Source of the DNA: DASQUK01 sp046726215
Lineage (GTDB): Bacteria; Actinomycetota; Acidimicrobiia; Acidimicrobiales; VFJN01
Assembly (NCBI GenBank): GCA_046726215.1
Contig: JBKPAA010000069.1
Location: forward strand, 1-27,161
Length of the DNA stretch: 27,161 bases
Direction: 5' to 3'
The position numbers and the translations under genes are program-made. Below the pieces are notes generated by a model, which saw only the letters and a list, made by a program, of their open reading frames with translations, had not been told where the DNA came from and did not search any database. This document shows positions 21,701 through 27,161 of this stretch, one piece after another; position 1 is the stretch's first letter, and each line of letters opens with the position of its first letter.

Positions 21701-21809
21701 CTTCTCCATCAGTTGGACGGCGGGGGAACGACTCGAACGGGATGTCCTCGTAAAGGAAGCACTCGTGGCGGCGCGGCGAACGGACAGCGGCGGAGAGGAA
21801 GCCCCCTAG
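18774..21809 (+). CDS. Cyclase-LuxR HTH-NB-ARC ATPase-TPR regulator
   Basis: A 1011-residue signalling and transcription protein of the STAND type. Residues about 18-175 form a class III cyclase domain: Asp26 in LSDIVGST, Asp71 in ARGEGDSTF, and Asn129/Arg133 in VNRAARL. The canonical Lys four residues before the second Asp is Arg here. Residues 207-262 are a LuxR-type HTH (VTRKEAEVLEALGEHLTNAEIASRLFVSERTVESHVSSLLRKFGVANRHEL). The NB-ARC-like ATPase follows, with P-loop GAGGTGKT (Lys325), Walker B LLILDNCEH (Asp394) and LDGLPLAIELAAAR. From about residue 630 it is helical and TPR-like. The HTH sits between cyclase and ATPase rather than at the C-terminus as in the mycobacterial cyclase/ATPase/LuxR proteins. 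The start is uncertain: an ATG at 18792 or a GTG at 18804 are alternatives. GC content seems lower towards the 3' half. Confidence 0.9.
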   Translation: MRTARAMIVCVAERLPSGVVTFVLSDIVGSTRLWESVPRAMETALARHEEILSGAMAAHGGVVLKARGEGDSTFSVFTLATDALAAAYAAQVALLAEWWPTGACLAVRFAVHTGESVERGGDFVGPAVNRAARLRSVAQGGEVLVSGSTARLVADRLPAGVRLVELGEVRLRDLDRPEPSYVLAGPGLPETHAEPAHRGTAGRRELAERGVTRKEAEVLEALGEHLTNAEIASRLFVSERTVESHVSSLLRKFGVANRHELARAAQSRSGLAASLGPEPPAGSDRDRFPTAVTPLVDREVELAKISDLLASHRLVTLVGAGGTGKTRLATHLASQRPDSASGDSWYAEFAAVSGDGDIAEVLSAALGVRANTQVAPLERVARYLSVRGGLLILDNCEHVRADVAAICERIIQAAPSIRILTTSREPLRVVGEVLIPVPPLGTPCDNAPDTIATADAVRLFVERARGYNPDFCLDGDNAVAIAELCRSLDGLPLAIELAAARIPTMTPAEIVARLDHLFRVLGQRSDHVDHHRTLRATLDWSYDLLEADEQLLLSQLAIFAPGFSLAAVEALTQGASEERDVLDVLSGLVGKSMVVAEAMGGTTRLRLLETVRAYGLEKAAERAGQDQAKRRHIEFYTRLAEELAGPTVIADVNARAKQLAIDAGNIRLALDYAVGMGDDSSVFSLTAALVDLWCLWGWGAGILTALEAVLHRHDSDAPGRADACANAAWSAWSQGQHRQAISWCEESERRSTSDGIPTVPRVHIVEGLSRLIDRGDVAGGIALCEQGLEQHRHSGQLRRYAHDLAMYGTYLAVVGEIGRSGKISAQAVELARQIDDRNTLSIGLTALGYTAIESDAERAREHFNEVVEIGDPWCGASALWGIGWIDDRAGGTMSAARYYGEALELWSETGDWRGMFYAVEGIAIVSARTGHPTSAVRLFAGADAIASDVGSGSMPLWNIWRDQHLNLLRDALNPADFSISWTAGERLERDVLVKEALVAARRTDSGGEEAP

Positions 21810-21897
21810 CGCCACCCAACCCGCCCGCGGCAAACACTCGTCATCGCCGTCGAGCGGGTCACACCGGCGCGCCGAGATACGTGCTTGACTAGCGCCC

Positions 21898-22548
21898 GTG
21901 ACCGCCGCCAATGACCCAACTTTTCAGCAGTACGAGCGGCGAGCCGAGGAGTACGAGCATTCGCCGGAGGTGCTGCTGCTCAAGGCGGGGCGGGTCGTGG
22001 TGTGGATCGTCTACGCCTTCGCGCTCGTCACCGCCGTCCTGCTGGCGACCGCCTTCTTCCTCCATCTCGCCGGGGCCAACCCGCAGTCGTCGTTCGTGGA
22101 GTGGGTGTACCGCAGCACCGAGAACGCCATGCGCCCGTTCCGCGGCATCTTCCCGACGCAGGACGTCGGTGGCTCGTCGGTGCTCGACCTGTCCTACCTG
22201 GTTGCCGCGATCGTCTACTTCGTGATCGCCCTGCTCGTCGACGCCCTACACCGGTGGCTGACGGGACGGCTGCGTCGCAGGCAGTGGGAGGCCAGCCGGG
22301 CCCGGACACAGGCCGACATGGCCGCGCAGCGGTTCGTCGAGCGGCAGCACGCCGACGCGCAGTCAGCTCAGCAAGCGGCGGCCCGCGAGTACGGCGCCCA
22401 GCAGGCGGCGGCGGAGCAGTACGCGGTCGCTCGTGCGGCCGCACAGGAGGTCGTCGACCGTCAAGGCCGGGTGCCCGCTCCATCACAGCCCGTCGGGGCG
22501 AGGCCCACGGCGCCCGAGTCTCGCAGGCCGCCACCTCCCCCCGCCTGA
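21898..22548 (+). CDS. YggT-like membrane protein with Gln/Ala-rich tail
   Basis: A small membrane protein with two helices, about residues 30-57 (AGRVVVWIVYAFALVTAVLLATAFFLHLAG) and 96-116 (LDLSYLVAAIVYFVIALLVD). Between them FVEWVYRSTENAMRPFRGIFPTQ resembles the YggT/Ycf19 pattern (hydrophobic...P..P.R.i.P). The remaining 95 residues form a charged, Gln/Ala-rich, probably helical cytoplasmic tail ending in a Pro run (RRPPPPPA). GTG 21898 is the start. The long tail is unusual, since YggT proteins are normally around 90-190 residues and end near the membrane. The family's role is unclear; in several bacteria it is linked to cell division and the cell envelope. Confidence 0.75.
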   Translation: MTAANDPTFQQYERRAEEYEHSPEVLLLKAGRVVVWIVYAFALVTAVLLATAFFLHLAGANPQSSFVEWVYRSTENAMRPFRGIFPTQDVGGSSVLDLSYLVAAIVYFVIALLVDALHRWLTGRLRRRQWEASRARTQADMAAQRFVERQHADAQSAQQAAAREYGAQQAAAEQYAVARAAAQEVVDRQGRVPAPSQPVGARPTAPESRRPPPPPA

Positions 22549-22846
22549 CGCGACCCGCCGCCAGGACCCGCCGGGAGTACCAGAGCCCCTAGTACACCGC
22601 GTGCATCCGGGGTGGCGAAGCGGCGCTGCGGTCCACTCGCGATGTCAGCGGGCATCTTCGTCGAGCGAGAATTGTCGACGATGCCGACGTGGACGAGCAG
22701 AGTCGACGTGGCAGCACGATGTCCCTACCGCGTCCATCATCCCCCGCTCAAACGCCAAGGCCCATGTCACAGGCAGCAGAGGTAATTCGTCTGCAGAGGT
22801 GACCGCCCGGGTGACCGCCCGAACGTGGCTCTAGAAGGAGGCACCC
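22549..22846. other. Intergenic region without a supported gene
   Basis: This 298-base stretch separates the YggT-like gene from the epimerase-like gene. No coding frame with family-like sequence or sensible start was seen on either strand. Near its right end are a tandem 12-bp repeat and an AGAAGGAGG ribosome site belonging to the next gene. It probably contains that gene's promoter. Confidence 0.5.
22798..22821. repeat. Two tandem copies of GGTGACCGCCCG
   Basis: GGTGACCGCCCG is repeated exactly head to tail at 22798-22809 and 22810-22821, about 25 bases before the epimerase-like start. It may be a double operator at or just downstream of the promoter, or a slippage duplication. Confidence 0.6.
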
Positions 22847-23799
22847 ATGAAAGTGCTCGTCGCCGGGGCCACCGGTGCGCTCGGCACCCAGCTCGTCCCC
22901 CAGCTCGCCGCCGCCGGCCACGACGTGATCGGCATGACCCGGTCGCCGGCCAAGTCCGACATGCTCCTGGCCCTCGGCGCCCGGCCGGTCCTGGCCGACG
23001 CGCTCGATCCCGACGCGGTCACCCGTGCCGTGGCCGAGGCCGAGCCCGAGGTGAGCGCCCACCAGCTCACCGCCCTGTCGGGCGACATGGACCTGAAGCA
23101 CCCCGACCGCTTCTTCGCCATGACCAACCGCCTGCGCACCGAGGGCACCGACCACCTGTTGGCCGCCGGCCGGGCCGTGGGCATCCGCCGCTTCGTCGCC
23201 CAGAGCAACGCATGCCCGGGCACCTACGCCCGCACCGGCGGTCCGGTCAAGACCGAGGACGACCCGCTGGATCCCGATCCTCCGGCCAAGCTGCGGCCCT
23301 CCTTCGCCGCCATCCGCTACCTCGAGGACGCCGTGACCGGCATCGACTGGGCCGAGGGTCTCGTGCTGCGCTACGGCGGCTTCTACGGACCGGGCACCAG
23401 CCTCAGCGCCGATCCCGAGGCCGAGACGACCAAGGGCATCCGGAAGCGGCAGTTCCCGATCATCGGCGACGGCGGCGGCATCTGGTCGTTCCTCCACATC
23501 GAGGACGCGGCCGCCGCCACCGTGGCGGCCCTCGACAACGGCGGGCCCGGCATCTACAACGTCGTCGACGACGAGCCGGCGCCGGTGCGCGAGTGGCTGC
23601 CGTTCCTGGCCGAGCAGCTTGGGGCACGCAAGCCGATGAGGGTCCCCCGCTTCGTGGGCCGGCTGCTGGCGGGCGAGGCCGTAACAATGATGATGACCGA
23701 GATCCGGGCGCGTCGAACGCCAAGGGCAAGAGCGAGCTCGGCTGGCAGCCCCGCTGGTCAACGTGGCGGGTCGGCTTCGCCAAGGGCCTCGGCGAGTGA
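22847..23799 (+). pseudogene. NAD(P)-dependent epimerase/dehydratase-like gene with an apparent one-base deletion near the 3' end
   Basis: A Rossmann-fold extended SDR protein. A strong AGAAGGAGG precedes the ATG at 22847. The coenzyme motif is VAGATGALGTQLV, followed by SDR-like FVAQSNACPGTYARTGG, VLRYGGFYGPGT and FLHIEDAAAATVAALDNGGPGIYNVVDDEPAPVREWLPFLAEQLG. Up to MMMTEIR all is normal. Then the frame changes to an Arg/Ser-rich shadow that ends only at 23893. The neighbouring frame instead gives GASNAKGKSELGWQPRWSTWRVGFAKGLGE, the typical end of this family, closing at 23799. Adding one G to the GGG at 23706-23708 restores a continuous protein of about 317 residues. This is either a real frameshift or a sequencing error in a short G run. 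The substrate is unknown. Confidence 0.85.
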
Positions 23800-24047
23800 A
23801 CGCCCGGCTCTGAGCTCGTCGAGGACGAGCAGCCGGCGTGGACCTGAGTGGACAGCTTTCAATCCCTCAACCTGCCCTATGCCAGCTCACTGACCTGGAC
23901 ACCGGTACGCCGCAGCGTCTCGCGCCGGGCACAGACCGGCGCACTGTGTCCGCGTACCTCCGCCGGGCCGAGATCGCCGTTCGCCGAGCTCGCTCTATGC
24001 GGGCCGCAGCAGCCGCGGGCGTGCCTGCGCGAAGCCCTCGGCGGCGG

Positions 24048-24923
24048 TCAGGTGGCGATGGGGCCCCAGGTCTCCGTGCCCGCGCGCATGCGCGGCGCCC
24101 AGCCGCTCGCCGCGCGCAGCCGGCGGCTCGACACGCGCAACGAGCGCGCCACTGGCCCCTCCTGCGGCGCCCGCGGGCGCAGGGCTTCGACCCCGACGGC
24201 GGCGGCCAGTGCGGCATCGATCTCGGCGTTCGTCGCCGGGTCGGCGTCGGCGACGTTGTATGTCCCGGCCGGGACGCGCAGCGCCGCGGCGATGGCCGCC
24301 GCCGCGTCATCCAGCCAGAGCGTCGGCCGATAGGCACCGGGCGCTCCGACCGCGATCGACGCGCCGCCGCGCGCGGTCTCCAGCGCGGCCAGCGTGGACC
24401 CGCTGTCGGGTCCCATGAACACCCCGAAGCGCAGCACGACGGTGTCGCTGTCGAACAGCTCGCGCGCGTTGCGCTCCGCCCTCAGTGCGGACGTCGCCAC
24501 GCCGCCGCCGGCGACCGGCGCATCCTCGTCGAGCCACGCGTCGCCACCGTCGGCGTACACGAAGGCGATCGACTCCTGCACGAGCCGTTGCACACGGGCG
24601 GCCCGGGCGGCCCGCGCGATCACCGCCGACGCCTCGCTGCGCAGGCGGTCGTTCTCCTCCCATGCGGACGGATCCGCCATGCGATCGGCTCTCGGGACGT
24701 GTGTCAGAAGGTTGACGACGGCGTCCGCCCCGTCGAACGTACGGCGCAGCGACGCCTCGTCGAACACGTCGGCCTCGACGGCGCGCCCCCCGAGACCCTC
24801 GAGCCGCTCGCGGCCGCCCGCGGAGCGCGTCACGCCGGTGACGCGGTGGCCCGCGGCGAGCAGGTCGCGGACGGCGCGCCGCCCGATGACGCCCGTGGAT
24901 CCGGTGATCACTATCTCGTTCAT
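24048..24923 (-). CDS. NAD(P)-dependent epimerase/dehydratase-like protein
   Basis: An extended or atypical SDR of 291 residues. The ATG at 24923 gives MNEIVITGSTGVIGRRAVRDLLAAGHRVTGVTRS, with the dinucleotide motif TGSTGVIG near the N-terminus. Further SDR-like parts are ADVFDEASLRRTFDGADAVVNLLTHVP, VQRLVQESIAFVYADGG, VVLRFGVFMGPDSG and WLDDAAAAIAAALRVPAGTYNVADADPATNAEI. It ends LRAASGWAPRMRAGTETWGPIAT, a usual C-terminus. The classical YxxxK catalytic pair is not evident, as in many NAD-binding or NmrA-like members. It is convergent with the frameshifted relative at 22847; the two share the general pattern but are clearly diverged, so they are not a recent duplication. The substrate is unknown. 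Confidence 0.88.
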   Translation of the reverse strand: MNEIVITGSTGVIGRRAVRDLLAAGHRVTGVTRSAGGRERLEGLGGRAVEADVFDEASLRRTFDGADAVVNLLTHVPRADRMADPSAWEENDRLRSEASAVIARAARAARVQRLVQESIAFVYADGGDAWLDEDAPVAGGGVATSALRAERNARELFDSDTVVLRFGVFMGPDSGSTLAALETARGGASIAVGAPGAYRPTLWLDDAAAAIAAALRVPAGTYNVADADPATNAEIDAALAAAVGVEALRPRAPQEGPVARSLRVSSRRLRAASGWAPRMRAGTETWGPIAT

Positions 24924-25193
24924 GCCGTAGTGACGACGTAGTCCGCTTGATCGTGACATGCGATGGCATCGTTAGCCGCGCCGCGATCGTGCCCGCGTCG
25001 AGGCTGCGCGGGCCAGCGCCCAACCGGCCGTCGCCTGGTAGCCCTAGGACCCACAACACAACGCCCACCTACAAGCCTCGATCGCCGCAGCCCGAGGCGG
25101 CGACGTCCCACGCGCGTCTCACGACTGTCGAGCGCGCTGGGCTGTTGCATCCCGATCGGCGGCCCATGACGTCTGATCGGCCCGCTGGTGGGG

Positions 25194-25625
25194 TCAGCCG
25201 GCGTCGGTTGCTCCATGAGTCGTACGCCGCGGCTGGTACCACGTGCCGCCGGAGGGTTTACCCTCGAGGTTCCAGCTCCAGGAGATCGTCGGGGCGATGC
25301 GCATGAATAGCCCGGGGCCGACCAGCGCCGACACACGCTCGACGGGCTTGCTTGCGCGGCCGTAGACGCGAAGGCAACGGGCAGCAAACGGGTCCAGCGA
25401 GATCAGGTCGTCGAACACCAGGGCGACTCGATCGTTGCCGGCGGCGACGTTGCGGAACTTGCGGGTCCTAGCCACCGCGTCGCCGACACCACCCACCCAG
25501 AACCCGTGCCCATCGAACTCGAACGCCAGCGGCACGACGTCGGGCTGGCCGTCGCGACCGACGGTGGCGAGCCGGGCGATTTGCTGCGCTCGCATATAGG
25601 TGATCTCTTCGTCGGTGAACGACAT
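25194..25625 (-). CDS. PPOX-class (probably F420-dependent) oxidoreductase
   Basis: A 143-residue split-barrel flavin/deazaflavin-binding protein. The N-terminus MSFTDEEITYMRAQQIARLATVGRDGQPDVVPLAFEFDGHGFWVGG is typical of the PPOX-class F420-dependent enzymes of actinobacteria. KFRNVAAGNDRVALVFDDLISLDPFAARCLRVYGRASKPV continues the barrel, and IAPTISWSWNLEG near the end is also usual. The ATG at 25625 is fixed by AAGGAGG six bases upstream. An inverted repeat and a ten-bp palindrome lie just upstream and may be operators. The DHFR/RibD-like gene lies upstream on the same strand, 203 bases away. The substrate is unknown; relatives reduce a range of small molecules. Confidence 0.9.
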   Translation of the reverse strand: MSFTDEEITYMRAQQIARLATVGRDGQPDVVPLAFEFDGHGFWVGGVGDAVARTRKFRNVAAGNDRVALVFDDLISLDPFAARCLRVYGRASKPVERVSALVGPGLFMRIAPTISWSWNLEGKPSGGTWYQPRRTTHGATDAG

Positions 25626-25648
25626 CGGTTGCCTCCTTGTCTGAGCAC

Positions 25649-25684
25649 TGACCCCGGTCGATCGGGGTCAGGTTGTCACGTGAC
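25649..25684. promoter_or_regulatory. Inverted repeat plus GTCACGTGAC palindrome before the PPOX gene
   Basis: TGACCCCG-6-CGGGGTCA at 25649-25670 is a perfect eight-bp inverted repeat about 24 bases before the gene's start. GTCACGTGAC at 25675-25684 is a ten-bp palindrome next to it. The position fits an operator for a dimeric regulator. The first element could alternatively be a terminator or leader hairpin. Confidence 0.5.
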
Positions 25685-25828
25685 GCCGACGACCGGAGCT
25701 GCGGATCCCCACCGGGATGGGCGGGGCGGGCCTTCACCAACCCGAACAGCTGTATGGGGTATGCCCTTGTCTGCACCAGGCTCTCGATTTTGTGGTTGGC
25801 CGGTGGTGCCGACCGTCGAGTCTCGCGG

Positions 25829-26389
25829 TCAGGTTGTCGCGCTGGCCTGCGGGACGGGTGCTGGCCGGTAGCAGAGAAGGGTGACACCTGAGTCGAACGT
25901 CGTCGTGGCGATCGGCTGCAGCCGGACCTGGCGGCCGTGGAAGGCCCGATCGCCGCTGCCCCAGACCGCGGGGTTGACCCAGAAGTGGATCTCGTCGGCC
26001 AGTCCCCGCGTGGCGAGCTGGTAGGCGAGCTCGCCGCAGCCGAAGGAGATCAGGTTCCCACGGTGCTGGCGCTTGAGGCCGGCCACGGTCTCCGCGAGGT
26101 CGCCCTTGATCAACGACGCGTTCCAATCGAGGGGTTCTTCCAGGGTCCGGGACGCGACGTACTTGGGGATGCTGTTCACCCGCTCCGCGAAGCCGGTGTC
26201 GTCGGTAATGGTGGGCCAGACGCTGGCGAGACCCTCGTAGACCTTGCGCCCGAGCAGGAACGCGTCCGCAGCCAGGAGCTGATCGAACTTGTACCGTTCG
26301 CCGTCGCCCTCGAGGATCGCCCACTCCTGGGGTGAGGGCCCGATGACGCCATCGACGGTGATGTGGGTCGAGATGATCAGCTTTCCCAT
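25829..26389 (-). CDS. Dihydrofolate reductase-like / RibD C-terminal-domain protein
   Basis: A 186-residue protein of the DHFR/RibD-C reductase family. The ATG at 26389 is preceded by GGAGG and gives MGKLIISTHITVDGVI, matching the family start (kli.s.~vSlDGv). LLAADAFLLGRKVYEGLASVWPTI is the family's nucleotide-side motif (lLlGRrTYE), and GNLISFGCGELAYQLATRGLADEIHFWVNPAVWGSGDRAFHG is the typical C-terminal NADPH-binding and end region. Members are usually stand-alone reductases of unknown substrate rather than true folate enzymes. It is followed by the PPOX-class gene on the same strand. A hairpin at 26438-26455 lies 49 bases upstream. Confidence 0.92.
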   Translation of the reverse strand: MGKLIISTHITVDGVIGPSPQEWAILEGDGERYKFDQLLAADAFLLGRKVYEGLASVWPTITDDTGFAERVNSIPKYVASRTLEEPLDWNASLIKGDLAETVAGLKRQHRGNLISFGCGELAYQLATRGLADEIHFWVNPAVWGSGDRAFHGRQVRLQPIATTTFDSGVTLLCYRPAPVPQASATT

Positions 26390-26840
26390 GGGAACCTCCA
26401 CAACCGTCCCGGCCGGTTGCCGGACCGGGCGAAACCTCGGAGGCATGAGCCTCCGGCGGGTAGATGGACTCGCAGGACATAACTCATCGCCGAGGTTCCC
26501 GGTGACACGCGCTCGACTGGGGCCACGCTCGTGGCGGGCGTCACGGCCAGGGGTAGCGGACGATGCTGGCCGCCGTCGTGAGCTCCCGGGTAGGGGTAGG
26601 GGTCGGTGGCAACGGCCTGTTGGAGGAACCGGTAGAGCATGGGCATCACGCTCCGTTGGTCTCGAGGACTGCGAGGATGTTGCCGGAGGGGGTAACCATA
26701 TTCAGCCTCACAGGCATGCCCTCCCGGGAGAACCCCGGGGCGCGAGATCAGGCAGATCTGGCGGGTCGAGGGACGTGGTCCGACGTCGCGTTGGGGACCC
26801 TGGGTTCAGCCGGATTTCCGTCGAGGGTGGCGATCACCAC
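26390..26840. other. 451-base stretch without a supported gene
   Basis: This lies between the methyltransferase stop and the DHFR-like start, both on the minus strand. It holds a stem-loop at 26438-26455 and a 23-codon minus-strand ORF at 26646-26717 (MPVRLNMVTPSGNILAVLETNGA). The ORF has a protein-like composition and may be the tail of a decayed gene, since a stop lies just upstream in frame. Longer frames on both strands overlap one another and look like chance. No tRNA or known RNA was recognised. Confidence 0.5.
26438..26455. terminator. Seven-bp stem-loop upstream of the DHFR-like gene
   Basis: CGGAGGC-ATGA-GCCTCCG forms a perfect stem with a four-base loop, 49 bases before the DHFR-like start. 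It could terminate transcription arriving from the methyltransferase side or form part of the DHFR-like leader. Confidence 0.45.
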
Positions 26841-27161
26841 TCACGCAATCGCTCGATCGTAAACACTGACGTGGCGCCAGCTGGTGGCGGTGAACGGTTC
26901 ACCGTTCCAACCTCCCCATCTCTCGCGCAGTCGAAGGCCAGCGATGCGAGCCATGAGATCGAACTCAGGTGGGTTAGCCAGGCGCAGCCGGATCGGGCTG
27001 AAGACGGAGCCGTCGGCGCTGATGCGGACGTGGTTCACGTCGAGGATCTGCGTGACGGGGTCGTACTGGCAGACGTCCAGCACGACATGGTCGAGCCCGA
27101 TGTGCTCGGCATCGACGAACTGGTGGCCCGGTCGAGACGGAGCGGTCGGTACCCGGCACTC
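26841..27161 (-). CDS. C-terminal part of a class I SAM-dependent methyltransferase (partial at right edge)
   Basis: The frame is open from the window edge to a TGA at 26841-26843 (106 residues visible). It begins ECRVPTAPSRPGHQFVDAEHIGLDHVVLDVCQYDPVTQILDVNHVRISADGS and ends NPPEFDLMARIAGLRLRERWGGWNGEPFTATSWRHVSVYDR. The latter is the characteristic last strand and helix of small-molecule class I methyltransferases (dlMArlAGlrl.eRwgdWdg.pft..S..hvSVY). The SAM-binding N-terminal half lies outside the window. The substrate is unknown. It is on the same strand as the DHFR-like and PPOX genes but separated from them by 451 bases. Confidence 0.85.
   Translation of the reverse strand, partial: ECRVPTAPSRPGHQFVDAEHIGLDHVVLDVCQYDPVTQILDVNHVRISADGSVFSPIRLRLANPPEFDLMARIAGLRLRERWGGWNGEPFTATSWRHVSVYDRAIA

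Noticed and set aside
23700..23893. Continuation of the epimerase-like frame to 23893
   Set aside because: The translation becomes Arg/Ser-rich and lacks family residues; the family C-terminus is in the next frame and ends at 23799.
26377..26649. Minus-strand 90-codon frame overlapping the DHFR-like start
   Set aside because: It overlaps the DHFR-like ribosome site and start in another frame, and the sequence resembles no family.
1..27161. tRNA, rRNA, CRISPR arrays, integrases, insertion sequences, toxin-antitoxin or phage genes
   Set aside because: No sequence with the needed signatures was seen by eye on either strand; a short or divergent tRNA could still be missed.

Overview
The window is very GC-rich (about 70% by eye), with densely packed, often convergent or divergent single genes and short operons. 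Three things suggest an actinobacterium, most likely of the Acidimicrobiia type: Thr-rich 'TTTTT' stalks on a secreted membrane protein, a PPOX-class (probably F420-dependent) oxidoreductase, and several GTG starts with a -10-like box only 6-9 bases upstream (leaderless style). No tRNA, rRNA, insertion sequence, integrase or CRISPR array was seen. The taxonomic placement is inference.

Left part (1-6060). A Thr-rich secreted membrane protein runs off the left edge. It is followed by an Fpg/Nei DNA glycosylase divergent from a WYL-domain regulator, with a VOC/glyoxalase gene downstream of the regulator. A perfect 13-bp stem-loop separates these from a methionine operon on the minus strand: metX (homoserine O-acyltransferase), overlapping a PLP-dependent trans-sulfuration enzyme. 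The metX leader carries a SAM-family riboswitch, so the operon is probably shut off by S-adenosylmethionine. Between this leader and the next gene lies a 101-bp foldback element built from four copies of a CGAGGCA motif.

Middle part (6059-16095). An orphan N6-adenine DNA methyltransferase is divergent from a GNAT acetyltransferase and a Nudix hydrolase. Then come a DEAD-box RNA helicase, a small stand-alone class III nucleotidyl cyclase divergent from a serine beta-lactamase-like hydrolase, a secreted DUF4394-type protein, a FadE-type acyl-CoA dehydrogenase with an IclR-regulator remnant upstream, and a metallo-beta-lactamase-fold protein that has lost its metal-binding motif.

Right part (16096-27161). 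MsrA faces a lipoprotein, with a hairpin spanning both stop codons. Next come an isopenicillin-N-synthase-like 2OG/Fe(II) oxygenase, a 1011-residue cyclase-LuxR-NB-ARC-TPR regulator, a YggT-like membrane protein, an NAD-dependent epimerase-like gene broken by an apparent one-base deletion, a second epimerase-like gene, the PPOX-class enzyme, a DHFR/RibD-like reductase, a 451-bp stretch without a supported gene, and the C-terminal part of a SAM methyltransferase cut by the right edge.

Most of the window is ordinary accessory metabolism and regulation. I see no convincing multi-gene new system. The most unusual items are the foldback element at 5902-6002, the metal-less MBL-fold protein, the altered zinc finger of the DNA glycosylase, and the domain order of the large cyclase/LuxR/NB-ARC protein.
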